Source: Botrytis cinerea B05.10
Taxonomy: Eukaryota; Ascomycota; Leotiomycetes; Helotiales; Sclerotiniaceae
NCBI RefSeq assembly: GCF_000143535.2
Contig: NC_037321.1
Location: 1,860,001 to 1,924,000 of the forward strand
DNA: 64,000 bases
Direction of reading: 5' to 3'
Shown: in pieces, positions 36,751 to 48,698 of the stretch
Layout: every line of letters starts with the position of its first letter
How positions within the stretch are numbered: the stretch's first letter is position 1
Notes under the pieces: generated by a model
What the model was told of the DNA's origin: nothing
The model's database searches: none
The model's input: only the letters and a program-made list of their open reading frames with translations
Made by a program: the position numbers and the translations under genes

Positions 36751-38209
36751 ATGGCTTCTCTAATGAACGACACAGAATCCAACAACATGGGAAGAACAAT
36801 TTCACCTGCAACGATCATCACTTCAACCGAAAACAGTAGGAAATCTGATGATTCGGGTACGGATGAAGTCGCAAGTACGCCTTCCGATACGATTACTTCT
36901 CCAGAAGACAAGAGCAAAGCTATCAGCATGGAAATTGGGACAATCAAACCTTCGCTCGCTCCATCACCAATAGATACATCATTTACTCCTCCCACAGGCC
37001 ATTTCGATGTTGGAGATATTATTCCCTACAACAAGAAATGGATGACTCTAAAAAATGATGGACAATGGCATCAAACTGAAGGACCGGATAAATTTGAGAT
37101 AAAGTTTTGCGGATATGAAGATGCGGATTTTTTTAGGTAAGTAAAGATCTTGAGTCGGACTCATGGAAAAGAAAAATACTAATAATGTGAATCTCTAGAT
37201 CCAATGAGAATTGGCATGGATACAGAAAGCAACTCGAAGTTTTTGAGTGCTTCACTGGTTATCAACGTCACGAAGAAAAATTAGATGTCGAGTTTGAGGA
37301 ATATAAAATCCAGCATGAAAATGAGAAGATTCTCGAAGGATTTTCAAAGACGATGAAGGAAGGGAAAGTAATTCAGTATGAAGATGAGGTAAAACTCAAG
37401 AGATTATTCGATGAATATTTAGCAATGACAAAGACAGGAACATCTATCCAGCATGAAGATGTGAGAATTCTCAAAGATCTTTTGGAGAAGATGAAGAAAA
37501 TCAAGGTAAAGCCGACAAATGTAGTTTGTTTTGCCCTGGGATCTTTTGAGGGATGTGGAGAGGCAACAGCATCATTTGAACAATTAGCAGTGCTCATGAA
37601 GTTTATGGAACTTCTAGGTATGAATGATTCTTGAACAAAATCTTCCTAAAAGGATATTGATAGCTAATATAATTTATAGAAATTCCGTCTACCGCTAGAA
37701 AAGTTATGCAAGATCCTGACTTCTCACCTGGAGATAAAAGATTTCTTGCCCGCTTGGGATTTGAAGTTGTAAATGATCCTGAAGGATTTGAAGCTGTAAA
37801 TGAGGAATCTTTTGTCTTTCAAGTTGGTGGATATAATTGTATAAATCAACGAATGATGGATGGTCCTTGGCCTGCCATATTTATTGGTGGAAGCAGTGCG
37901 ATGATCTTAGAAAATTGGAGCAAGATTATGCAGGGAATTAAGAATTGGCGTCGTGGTGAAGGAAGACCTCCAATGAATGATTGGTGGGATGGGAAGAAGA
38001 AATTTGTGGCAATCAGAAAAACTTATGATTATGAGGATATTCCTGCGCTTAGTAGTATAGGTACTGGCATGAGGGATACTCGATTATTCTGGAGAAAGGA
38101 AGTAGAGGGAGGAATGTTTCAATGGCTTATAGATGTTTGGAGATTTGTGAGATCACTTTTTTCTGAAAGAGATCCTAATCGATATTTTGATGCTTCTGAG
38201 TTTGAATAA
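36751..38209 (+). CDS. SRR1-like domain protein, copy A
   Basis: Exons 36751-37136, 37199-37617 and 37680-38209 give 444 aa. The C-terminal half matches the SRR1-like family: KPTNVVCFALGSF, then FEQLAVLMKFMELLE, QDPDFSPGDKRFL, NDPEGFEAVNEESF and GPWPAIFIGG. The plant founder SRR1 affects light signalling and the clock; the fungal role is not established. The N-terminus is Ser/Thr-rich up to about 70, then a shared block TSFTPPTGHFDVGD...KKWMTLKNDGQWH. Between them, about residues 175-255 contain three copies of a charged helical unit of about 25 aa (QHENEKILEGF, YEDEVKLKRLF, HEDVRILKDLL). It is a tandem partner of copy B. Introns are 62 and 62 nt. Confidence 0.85.
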
Positions 38210-38836
38210 TTCATAGAGGTATATTGGTGGTCTTTGAATAAAAGATCAGGAAGGTACATCACTGTACGTGTGGTTGGGATTAGGTGTGAGGGGAGAGGAG
38301 GAGGAGAGGGGGAGAGGAGGAGAGGGGAGAGGAGGGAAGAGGGGAAGAGCAGAGCATGAATACGATTTCCTTCATAGTTTACAATTTCAATAAAAGCATT
38401 CGATTTTTACTATTCTATATTGTCTTTTTCTGAAATGAAATGCGACATAAAAATTCAATCATAAAAATCCAATCATAAATACTCAATCATAATTTGAAGT
38501 AATCGTTCGAGTTCTTAGAATATCATATCATACTATTCTAATAAGTGAATAATATTTCTCCTCACTATAATTTATTAATTAAGTGAATGATACAGATCCT
38601 TATCACGATTTATCAAATAAGTAGATAGATACTAGAGATCACCAGATGTACCGAAATATCATACCATTTATCGTACTCAAATCGTCTCTTTCAAACCTTT
38701 TATACCGCATTACACCACTTCTAAGCGAGACTAATAATGATATATGCATCTACATTCCTTGACTTGATCATTATTTCTGAACTTAAATAATTACAACAAT
38801 AAATTCAAAATCATCAATCAATCCAAATTCATTAAT
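38210..38836. other. Intergenic region between the SRR1-like pair
   Basis: A G/A-rich run (about 38283-38347) lies 75 bp after the stop of copy A; the rest is AT-rich. No supportable gene. Confidence 0.5.
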
Positions 38837-40295
38837 ATGACTACTTTATCGGATAAGAGAAAATTTAGTGGAATGGATATACGTTTAGTAACAGATATTC
38901 ACGAGGACAACAACTCCAAAACCTTCGATATGCATTCTCCAGCCGAAAGTGGAATATCCAAAGATATGGAGATGAAAGTATTCGGAGATTCACAGATTAC
39001 TCCATTGACAGATACACCGACCACTCCATTGAAGGATACATCAACTGCTTCATTGAAGGATAAATCAACTGCTCCATTGATAAATACATTAACCACGGAA
39101 TCAAAAGATACATCATTTACTCCACCTACAGGTCATTGGGATATTGGAGATACTATTCGATATGGAGATAAGAAATGGATGATTTTGAGAAACGATCATA
39201 AATGGCATGAACATGAAGGTCCCGAAGAATACATGTTGGAAAATTTTGATATTAAGAAAATCGAGTTCTTTAGGTATTCACTCTTTTAATTCCTATAGTT
39301 TTGAAGAAGATATCTAATCAAAAATGTTTCTAGAGAGCAAGAAATTTGTATGGGATCCGGAGAAGAATTTATAATTGGTAAATCCTGGACTGGATATCGT
39401 CATTTTGAGGAATCGACACTAGATGCAATATTCGAGAAATACAAACTTGGTAGTGAGGATGAAACAAAATTGAAAAAACTTGTCAAAAGCATAATGAAAG
39501 GCAAAGTAAAGCCAACGAATGTTGCTTGTTTTGCATTAGGATCATTTCATCGTCTTTACAATGAACCAAAAAGATCCTTTGAACAATTTGCGGTGCTTCT
39601 TAAACTTATGGAGATCTTAGGTAAGTCGGTCAGAATACTAGTAGATAGAAATCGAGATGCTAATACTATTCATAGAGATTTCACCAAATGCCAGGAACGT
39701 AATGCAAGATCCAGAATTTTCACCCGCAGATGCAAGATTCTTTGCAAAGCATGGATTTGAAACTGTATTGGACCCTGAAGGATTTAATTCAATCAATCAA
39801 GAAACATTAGTGGTTCAAATCGGTGGCTATGGATTCTTAGATGAACGAGCCATGGAAGGACATTGGCCTGCAGTTTATATCAAGATGGGATTTCCATTTA
39901 TTACAGGAGGGCATATTTTGGATAATAGGAGTCTTTTTGAGAAACAAATCTGGGAGCGACTGAATGATAGAGAACGAGGTTCATTCAAGAGTCTCTTTGA
40001 GAAAGAGAAAGTCAAGGCTTGGTGGGAATACAAGATGAGACGTGCTTTTATGAAAAGATCTTATAGCTATAAGGATATTCCCAAAGTTGGTATATGTGAT
40101 AGTATGGCATTCACCCAATTATTTTGGAGAAAGACAGCGGTCGGAGAGAGAAGTCGCTGCATTGAAATGGCGGGAGGAATAGCGAGAGCGGCCTTGCAAT
40201 TGCTTAAAGACACGGCATATTATGTGTGGTTAATTCGACATAAGCCAGAATTCACGGAAGAAGAAGAAGAAGAAGAAGAGGATGATGATTTTTGA
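38837..40295 (+). CDS. SRR1-like domain protein, copy B
   Basis: Exons 38837-39273, 39334-39620 and 39676-40295 give 447 aa. The layout is as in copy A: a disordered N-terminus with TTPLKDTST-type repeats (about 55-95), the shared block TSFTPPTGHWDIGD...KKWMILRNDHKWHEHEG, then the SRR1-like core KPTNVACFALGSF, FEQFAVLLKLMEILE, QDPEFSPADARFF, LDPEGFNSINQETL and GHWPAVYI. Both introns sit at the same places and phases (2 and 1) as in copy A. It has only one of the charged helical units that copy A has three times (GSEDETKLKKLVKSIMKGK), and it ends in an acidic run of Glu and Asp. Function in fungi is unknown to me. Confidence 0.85.
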
Positions 40296-40637
40296 GTATA
40301 ACATGGGATAGGATAAATCATTATAACATCACAATGTATTTGGTATGGAATTCAATAAAGATAAGAAATAAGATACTTTGATTTAAATCCTACATGATCA
40401 AATTGAAGAATAAAACTTCTTTCCGGCATTATGACTTCGAACCTTTGTTCTCAATTGAGATTCTCCCCAAGTATTATAATTTCCACTCAAAAATGGTGAA
40501 TCTATATAACCATACAAAGTAAAAGCATATGATCTCATATCAAGACAAACTAGTTCATTAATTCTGATCCATATAGCATTCATTCTGATCTATAGCAAGA
40601 ACCAATTCTCTAACAATCCACTGACCACATCCTCCCA
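40296..40637. other. Convergent intergenic region
   Basis: 342 bp of AT-rich DNA between the stop codons of SRR1-like copy B and the short-chain dehydrogenase. No supportable gene. Confidence 0.5.
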
Positions 40638-41919
40638 TTACCAAGGAACCACATCTCCCTTCCACGAAACAAAACTTCCAGAAGTAGTTTCTCTACTCGC
40701 TATATCAATCTACACCATCAAGATATTAGCCAGAATCAAAATATTAGCCATCACGATATCAGTCATCACAACACCAGTCATCACTATCAACCATAATCCA
40801 GCGATACTTCAAATCCCCTCATATCTTATCCATCCTTCATGTGAAAGAATCTAACATACCTGTCTCATTACCCCACTCACACTTTCCTCCAAACTCATCG
40901 GAGGTTCCTTAACTCCAACACTATCGGCAAATGCCTGTCCATTATCTGTTTTAACCCATCTATATGTAAATGAAATGAATTCATAATTAGCCATTTCCGA
41001 TCCATGGACCTCACTCGGATCTCATATTTCCAGAACTTTCTTAATTCTCAAAACAAAAACAAAAATAAAAACCAAAATAAGAATAAAAATAAAAATAAAG
41101 AAGCCCTCCAAAATATTAAATAAAAACAAAAACATACCCTGGATGTACCGCAAGACATACAAATCCACTACCCTCCTCAAAATGTACTTTCCTTACAAAA
41201 TAATTTCCTGCCGCTTTACTAATTCCATATGCAAGAGAAGGTGTTGAATCTTCCATTCCTCCAATCGAACCAAGATAGCTAGAGATGTAAATTACTTTCT
41301 TCAAAAATCTTTTCTCTTCCCCCTTAGATGAAATAAAGCCATCGGAAACTTTAGAGACGGAAGAAGAGTACTTCAACAAAAGAGGTCTCAAAATTTGATA
41401 TATCCGAATCGGCCAAACAGTATTAATCTGAAAATGTGCTTGAAGTTCCTCAATCGAAGTTTCAGCCACGGATTGAAATGATGTAGCTGCACCAGCATTT
41501 AATATCAATGTATCAATCCTATTCACTCCTTGATTTTTTAATCTCTCAACCAAATCATCGACGGTATTTTTCTTTTCTTTTCCATCTCCAATATCCGAAC
41601 CAAGTGTAAGAATAATAAGTTCCGAGCCTTGGGCTTTGGAAAGTCTTTCTAGCTCAGATGAATCTGTAGAAATCGCTCGTTTGGTAGCTATAACAATTGT
41701 ATTTTCGCGTTGAAGAAGTGTACTGGTTAATTGGAGACCGATTCCTATTTCATTACTTGTTAGTAATTCAAAAAAATGTGGAAACTCCTAAGCGAGAACC
41801 CCGCACCCAAAAAGGGGCCCCCTTTTCCATTTCCCTCTTCCGAAACCCAAAAAATCACACAAATAAATTCACATACCTTTATTTCCTCCCGTAATAAAAT
41901 ACACCATAGAATCCTGCAT
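40638..41919 (-). CDS. Short-chain dehydrogenase/reductase
   Basis: NAD(P)-dependent oxidoreductase of unknown substrate. Four exons on the minus strand (41919-41877, 41744-41138, 40959-40860, 40709-40638) give 273 aa, typical for the classical SDR family. The cofactor motif TGGNKGIG is at 10-17 and is split by the first intron. NAG is at 97-99, the catalytic Ser lies in the S169-S174 stretch, and the YxxxK pair is Y187 and K191. After AVHPG the chain continues WVKTDNGQAF and ends SWKGDVVPW, as in related fungal SDRs. Introns are 132, 178 and 150 nt, longer than elsewhere in the window. A second ATG four codons in (MVYFITGG) is an alternative start. Confidence 0.9.
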
Positions 41920-42621
41920 TCCGAATCGTCTATTCAAATATATAATGATTAGATTCAATAATATCGTAAATCAGATAATGAAATTCGAGGTCTCGATTAT
42001 TCTGTGCAATTCGATTTTGTTGAGGAAATGAATGAATGAAATAAAGAGGCGAGATAATATAAGATGTGCGAATGAGTGATTTATATACAAATTATGCCGA
42101 GAAATACTTGAATAAGCACTATTTTAAACGATAAGATGATTGGATAAGGAATTGTTGAGAAGAACGAAAGAGTGGAAGAGTGGATGTAAGATTTCCTCTG
42201 AAGGAAGGAGGGTAGAATTGTGTCATGAATGAGTTTTTTTCGTATTATAGATAATTTTACTAGATGATTTTACTGATAATTCTTGAAATAAATTTAGTAG
42301 TGCGATATAAAGATATTACTTTGAATAAGCTAACACATACTATATTCTGTTCAAACAAGTAATGTATATAATAACTAAGCATACTAATTTTCCCTACCCC
42401 GCCATTTTCTTGCATCATAAAATGAAGGGGCAAATATTTTTCCATAAGAAAGCCCAATCCAAATCCCAATCCCAATATCAAAACTCTTAGAAAATTCCAT
42501 CTTTTACCTAACGGGTACCGACGAGAACCGACGAGAACCGAAGTGTATAAAATCCCTTCCACAAACTTCCTTCCATCGAGAAAAAACCACAAGACAGTAT
42601 AACACCCCTAAATCCCCTCCA
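41920..42621. other. Intergenic region
   Basis: AT-rich DNA between two minus-strand genes. A 110-codon frame at 42260-42592 has no family features and is probably chance. GTACCGACGAGAACCGACGAGAACCG near 42512-42540 contains a short direct repeat (ACCGACGAGA). Confidence 0.45.
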
Positions 42622-44602
42622 TTATTTTGATCCAGTCTCAAGTGATTTATTCAAACCATCATTATCCCCAACAGAAATACCATTCAAAACATTTCTTCCA
42701 TCAGAATCCACTTCAGATTGACCATAAATACCAGCTTGAGGTCCTTTATAATCTCCACCTTTAATTAACCACCAAATTCCCGATGCAATAGATAAAGCTC
42801 CTGCAATAAGACATGAATAATTCATACTTGCAGCATTAAAAGGTATTGAATAAGGGAAACAATAAATAACCACAAAAACAATAATATAAAGACAACTAAT
42901 AATATTGACAGTATAACCGACAATATTATTCATTTGAAACCAACCAGGAATCATTCCATTATTATATGGACCTAAATCTTGAGAAGAATGATTGAAACGA
43001 CCTGTAAAGATGAATGGAAGAATTGATGCTAAATAAGAAAGAGTGAGAAGAACGACGAAAGATCCAACGAAAGCATTGAAAGCTGTTGATGAACCGACAT
43101 AGATAACTCCTAATATAGTACTAAAAATACCACAAGCGATGGTTGCGTTGAGAGGATTTTTATGATGTGGATGAATTATGTGTAACCAATTTGAGAAAGG
43201 AACTGCTTCATCACGAGCAAGAGTCCAAAGACATCTTCCTGCAGTTATATATGTTCCAATAAGGGTACAAAAAATTGGAAAGAATATAACGAAAAGAAGA
43301 CCAGTTGTTCCGGCAATGGTACCTGTGGCTTGTAAATATATTTGAGTAAGTGGGAAAAAAGGTGCGGCTAATACAGAATCGAGATCGGTAGTTGCGTAAA
43401 CTAGAGAAGAATTAATATTTTCAAGAGATGAGAATGAGAATGAGAATGAGAGAAGAGAATGAAAGAAGAGAATGACAGAAGAGCATGAGAGATGAAAATG
43501 AGACGAAATAACTTACAAATAGTTATCGTATATAAAAATGCTGTAATAAATCCAATACTCATTTGAGCACCAATTGCAAGTGGAATATTTCTTCTAGGAT
43601 TTGGAATTTCTTCGGCCAAATGAGAAACACAATCAGGTGTACCAACAGCATAAGCTCCATTTAACATTCCTGCTAGAAAAACAAATCCATTACTGGAATA
43701 TCCAGTATCATTAACCCAGTCTGACCAAACAAAAGAATGAGTAGCATGACCAGTGCCAGATGGCATGATTGCACAAACTATAATTGTGATACTAATACCA
43801 AGAAATTAGTTAATCATTCCAAGTACTAAATAATGAAAACTTACAAAACACCACCCAAGATAAAAGCCAGTCCAATATTATTGATCATTGGAAGAGCACG
43901 ATTAGCGAATAAGACTATGCCACAAGCAATCCAAGTTATAATAATATAACCGATAAAAATATGCCATCTAGCCACTACATAATCAGGATGATAAAGTCCA
44001 TATAATGCAACAGCAACATTTGAAGCAATAGATGACATAGTAGCTATTAATGTTAGATGAGCCTTGAAAATTGATAGGGTTAAATTTACCTGCACCACAA
44101 ATCCAAGCAAATGTATTCCACCAGCCAGCAAACCAACCACAAATTTTACCATACTTTGGACCTGGAGTAATTGATGCCCAATGATAAACTCCAGAACTAC
44201 TTGGCATTGATGAAGCTAATTCAGCCAAAGAAGCTGCAACGAGCCAATAAAAAATTGATACAGCAATGAATTCATATAAAACACCTGGTGGTCCTCCATT
44301 ACTATAGACATGTTAGTCTTTATTTTTTTTATTTCTATAAAAATGATAACTTACTAAATAGCTGTAGCAATACTACCACCTAAAGCAGCCCATGTATTTC
44401 CCGTAACGAGACCAACTGAACATATAGAAAGTAAAGAGAAGTTACGTTCAACTTCTTGAACATGACCTGTTTCATTGACTTCTACTAATTGGGAATGATT
44501 TTCACCATCAGCAATAGCGACTTTCTCCGATTTATAGGTTGACGAGTTTGGTGAGAAATTCTGAAGTGATGGATTTCTTTGATCAATTATAGTTTGTTCC
44601 AT
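42622..44602 (-). CDS. APC-superfamily amino acid/choline-type permease
   Basis: Plasma-membrane proton symporter of the fungal amino acid/GABA/choline permease group; the substrate is not readable. Five exons on the minus strand (44602-44355, 44301-44090, 44043-43845, 43791-43517, 43400-42622) give 570 aa and about 12 membrane segments. Family marks are GLVTGNTWAALGG at the first helix, GGPPGVLYEF, ELASSMPSSSGVYHWAS, GWWNTFAWICGA, HLAEEIPNPRRNIP and TAGRCLWTLARDEAVPFS. The first 60 residues are hydrophilic and cytosolic. An in-frame ATG at 44653 would add 17 residues; MEQTIIDQ is preferred as the start. The last intron (116 nt) contains a GAGAAT-type repeat on the plus strand. Others are 46-53 nt. 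Confidence 0.92.
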
Positions 44603-46023
44603 ATTGATGAACTGTAGTGTAAGGTGTATTGGATTTAAAGGAAGCTTTGACAAATCTCACGGATGATTGTGTGAACTTGTAAACTTGTGGTCAACTTGTG
44701 AGAAAGTTGTGGTGGACGTGTGGTGGACTTGTAGTCAACTTGTGATGATCGTGTGGTGAACTTGTAGTCAACTTGTGATGATCGTGTGGAGAACTTCTAG
44801 TGAACTCGAGGTAGATGGAATGATGGCAGAGGCCTGGGTAGAATGATGGCAGAAGCCTGGATAAGAAAGAGAATCAAGAATCAAGAATCAAGTATCAATT
44901 GGATATCAAATAAATCAATGAGGTCAAAAAGGTAAGAGAAGAACAGTCAGTTCAAATAACAATGTAAAGTAATAAGAATAAAGGTAGCTGAGTTTTACTT
45001 TGTATCTTACATTCCCCCAAATCCTACCCCCATCTTCAATATCTTATCCATGATATCAAACAACATCAGTCAAAAGTACTCTGGACTATTATCAGTACCG
45101 GTGGTACATAAAAAGTACCATTTCTTTTCCAACCTATCAGCCTCGGTAGACATAGCCATATTAAACGGATAAGACCCACCAAGATCATGTAGCTTACCGT
45201 AAAACATGTTGACCCTGCTCAAGTTGGATATGATGAATCTAGTGGATAAAAAGATCAAAATACCCCATACGGAAGTTTTTGAATGTTAAGGAATAAATAT
45301 AAAGTCCCGTATCTAAATTGAGGTTCATGGTGGGTGGGGCAAGTTTGGGGTGAAGATTGACTTGCATGAGAACATGGTTATTGAATGGTTCAATCTAGAG
45401 AAGATCATATCAGATCATCTTGACCCCGTACCATTCATCGATAAGAGAATGAAGGGGAGATAGTATGTAATATCGCATTGTTTCTTTGCGTAAAAGATAA
45501 AGTAATACAATTGATATCTCAAATGTGTTTTCAATTATCAATTGTATTAAAAATCCCGATAAATTCATATCGTGTAACTTGTCTGTCTAAGTGTAACCAT
45601 TTGAGCAGCGAAACGGGAAGCGACTGATTGGAAATAATTGGTCATTTATTTCTATCTCGCCATTCGTTTCTATTTCTGATATTACATTGATGATTTCCCT
45701 GGAGCGGACATCCGCGTGGAATTCTGTAAGTTTCCCATTGACTTCGGACTATGAGGTATCAGGTTCTACAACCTTTAATAGCATGATACTGTCGTGATCA
45801 ACTCAGATGACCCTTGAAAGATATTCCAAGTGCCGTGTTTTTCCCCAGGTAATGTTTGATGAGAACTTTGTATTTGAGAACTTTGTATTTGAGGAGAATT
45901 ACTTTGAGAAATATGAAACATCATGTATCCTACTTTGAAGACATTATCAAGTCTCTTTGTAATTCATTCATCCATTGTGGGTGGCGGTTTGGAAGAGAAA
46001 AGAATTATTCTAGTTACCTCAAA
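44603..46023. other. Intergenic region
   Basis: No supportable gene. Next to the permease start lie a 33-nt tandem duplication (44725-44790) and a 23-nt duplication (about 44821-44866), surrounded by related ACTTGTGG/ACTTGTAG pieces. The rest is AT-rich. A 62-codon minus-strand frame at 45070-45258 lacks support. Confidence 0.5.
44725..44790. repeat. 33-nt tandem duplication upstream of the permease gene
   Basis: Two nearly identical units containing CTTGTAGTCAACTTGTGATG, with further degenerate copies on both sides. The unit starts about 120 bp before the permease ATG (minus-strand gene), in its promoter or leader. Confidence 0.75.
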
Positions 46024-46569
46024 TCATAAGATGTTCTTTCTCATAGCACATCTAAGGTTATTGTCAAGATGATTTGACTCTTCTTCAATTAAAAGAGTCA
46101 ATTCATTGCCAATATCTTTTGCTTCGAGTTCAATGTATCCTAAACTTTGATACCAAGGACGATTGAATGGAAGAATTTGGTTGGTTGTGAGGGTAATTGC
46201 TGGAAATCCTTCTTCTTTTATATCTTTCATCATTCTATACATTAACGAATTCCCAATACCTTGCCTTTGATTATCCTTCTTGACCGAGACTTCAGCCACA
46301 TGGAAATTATCATCAACCTTGAACCCTCCAAGGAATCCCACAGGTTTATCTTCATCATCAACAGCCACCCAGAGATGATGATCTTGTAACATGGATGTTA
46401 ACAATGATAAATCCACGACGGAATCATCAACGGGAACGTTGAAATATGTGAACAATTTAGCTGCTGATCTTTCAACGTCTGCTAGTAATGGAATATCCTC
46501 GTGTCGTGCTTCACGTATAGTATGATGACGCGATTTTGGAATCTTTGGTTGTTCATGTACTTCTGACAT
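46024..46569 (-). CDS. GNAT-family N-acetyltransferase
   Basis: Transfers an acetyl group from acetyl-CoA to an amine; the acceptor is unknown. Single exon, 181 aa. The N-terminal strand TIREARHEDIPLLADVE and the central VAVDDEDKPVGFLGG are typical. The acetyl-CoA pyrophosphate loop is VSVKKDNQRQGIGNSL, and the end PFNRPWYQSLGY is the usual motif B region. No targeting signal is visible. It shares a 697-bp divergent intergenic region with the MDP1-type phosphatase gene. It could act on a small metabolite or amino acid. Confidence 0.9.
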   Translation of the reverse strand: MSEVHEQPKIPKSRHHTIREARHEDIPLLADVERSAAKLFTYFNVPVDDSVVDLSLLTSMLQDHHLWVAVDDEDKPVGFLGGFKVDDNFHVAEVSVKKDNQRQGIGNSLMYRMMKDIKEEGFPAITLTTNQILPFNRPWYQSLGYIELEAKDIGNELTLLIEEESNHLDNNLRCAMRKNIL

Positions 46570-47266
46570 GGTAGTTCATCGTACCATCAAACAAACTACT
46601 ATAGATCTTGAAAAGTCTAGAAGGGTGGCTTATGGTCGTCAACGGTAAACGTGAGACAATTTATAATGATCGGGTAGAGTGAGACATAAGCTCGTATGGA
46701 GTATGAGAGGTACAAAGTATTGATGAAGATTGGTGTGTCGATTTGTTATGTAGAGTACCGGTTTTATTGTCAGACTAGATGATATTGATCGATGTGTCTG
46801 AGTAGATGGATGGATGTGTGGATTTGTGTATGGATTATGGATGAATTCTGGACGGATTGACTGTAGAATATTCCATCCAGCTGAAGATTCCATGAATTGT
46901 ATGCTGTGTCGTTTTCCGTTTTCATTCTCCGTTCGTTCTTCGTTCTTCATTCTTCGCCTTCGCCCCCAAATTAGGCTTTACTTCGCTAAAACTTCATGAT
47001 GCGGCGCGGCGTAACCTCGCAACTTCACCACCTCACATCCCTAACAGCCTGGAAATACAGGTCGTCGTGAACAATTCAACATCGACCATTTCTCTGGTAA
47101 GATTTCCTTCTTTACTCAATCTCAATCTCAATCTCAATCTCAATCTCAATTCAACAAACTTTCATAATACTGACTTCAATCATTTAGTACTACTATCTAT
47201 ATACACAATATCCCTTTCAACAATACGAATTTCAACACCCTCCTACTCATCCTCTTATTCACGACA
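46570..47266. promoter_or_regulatory. Divergent promoter between GNAT and MDP1 genes
   Basis: 697 bp between start codons. A TCAATC-type hexamer run (about 47117-47150) lies about 120 bp before the MDP1 start, probably within its leader. No clear TATA box on either side. Confidence 0.5.
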
Positions 47267-47953
47267 ATGGGCAAAAAGTTAAAGAAAATCAATAACCCTT
47301 CCACAACATCTCCAATCGATACCCCTCCATCTACATTTACAGATTCTCTCCTCCTTCCCAAACTCATCGTATTCGATCTCGATTATACATTATGGCCATT
47401 CTGGGTAGATACACATGTTACACCTCCGATCAAAGCAAACTCTGAACATTCTGCGACGACCGATCGTTGGGGGGAAAGTTTTACCTTTTATAATGAAGTC
47501 CCTTCAATTCTCGCACAACTTAAAAATCATGGCATAATGGTTGGAGCCGCATCTCGCACATCTGCTCCTGACTTGGGAAGAGAAATGTTAAGATTACTTC
47601 ATGTTATGGATATAGATGGGAAGAAGAGGAAAGCCATTGAATACTTTGATCAACTCGAAATTTATCCTGGAAGCAAGATTACCCATTTTACGAAATTACA
47701 CAAGAGTACGGGGATAGCATATAAAGATATGTTATTTTTTGATGATGAAGCCAGGAATAGAAATGTTGAATCTTTAGGAGTTAAGATGTGTTTGGTTCGA
47801 GATGGTGTTAATAAAGCAGAGATCAATCGAGGTATTAAAGAATGGAGACAAATGAATGGTCATGAAATGAAGGTATCTGGTTTGGGGGATAAGATGGAAG
47901 GTTCTTCTAGTGCTGAATATAATGATGGCATGGATAATGATAATGATGAATAG
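47267..47953 (+). CDS. Magnesium-dependent phosphatase-1 (MDP1), HAD superfamily
   Basis: HAD-type phosphatase of the MDP1 group, which acts on phosphotyrosine-like or sugar phosphates; the fungal substrate is not established. Single exon, 228 aa. The nucleophile and acid/base are D37 and D39 in VFDLDYTLWPFWVDTH, a stretch specific to MDP1. GAASRTSAPDLGREML gives motif II, and KDMLFFDDEARN gives motif IV. The C-terminus after about 190 is polar and ends NDGMDNDNDE, outside the core. No signal peptide; probably cytosolic. The downstream flank is strongly purine-rich. Confidence 0.93.
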   Translation: MGKKLKKINNPSTTSPIDTPPSTFTDSLLLPKLIVFDLDYTLWPFWVDTHVTPPIKANSEHSATTDRWGESFTFYNEVPSILAQLKNHGIMVGAASRTSAPDLGREMLRLLHVMDIDGKKRKAIEYFDQLEIYPGSKITHFTKLHKSTGIAYKDMLFFDDEARNRNVESLGVKMCLVRDGVNKAEINRGIKEWRQMNGHEMKVSGLGDKMEGSSSAEYNDGMDNDNDE

Positions 47954-48698
47954 ATAGAAGAATAGATTATGGGTTAATGAATTGAATGTTACTTGGAGTT
48001 TTGGATGTATTTGAGAATATCTGAAGGAGAATTGGAGGAGAGAGGAGGGAGGAGGGAGGAGGGAGTAGGAGGGAGGAGATGAGGAGAGGAGGAGAGGAGG
48101 AGATGAGGAGATGAGGAGAGGAGGAGAGGAGGAGATGAGGAGAGGAGGAGAGGAGGATAGGAGGAGGGTAGAAATGAGTGGTAAGAGTGGTAGGAGTGGT
48201 ACTCGAGACAACATCTACAGACGAAGAGTATGAGAACATACGAGTACGGGCACCATGGGTAGTATGGGTAGTATGGACAGTGTGAGCAGTATGGATATGA
48301 TAACATCAAAATACGGTCTCACGACAACACCCACATAATAATATCTTGACTTTCTCAAAAGCCAGCAAATAAGAAGATGTTCAATACACCAATATTACAT
48401 GCACATCAATATAAATACTATTAATTATAAATTTCCACCATGTCCTTCTCTTACCTTCGTTGTCGTTCTCATCAATACCTTTATTGTATTCTCCATCATA
48501 TTTCAACTGTGTAATCGCCCATTCACCCCTGTCGGTACCTGATTGATTGATGACCTCACCATTAAATTATTTTCGCGCGTCAAACTTAATTCCGACGCCT
48601 GACTTCGTGTTGATTTCGTGTGGCCTAATTCAACATCAACATAACTTCACATCAATGTCAAACTTCTCAACATTATGTTTCGGTGACAAATTCTCAAT
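47954..48698. other. Intergenic region with purine-rich minisatellite
   Basis: From about 48028 to 48170 the plus strand is a GGAGGAGAGGAGGA-type array of diffuse 8-12 nt period. The remainder up to the Rad4 gene is AT-rich, with GTATGGGTAGTATGG repeats near 48256-48290. Confidence 0.6.

Noticed and set aside
42260..42592. 110-codon minus-strand frame after the permease gene
   Set aside because: No motif and no splice partner; the composition is that of AT-rich intergenic DNA.
45070..45258. 62-codon minus-strand frame (MIFLSTRF start)
   Set aside because: Looks slightly protein-like but has no exon partners or family features.
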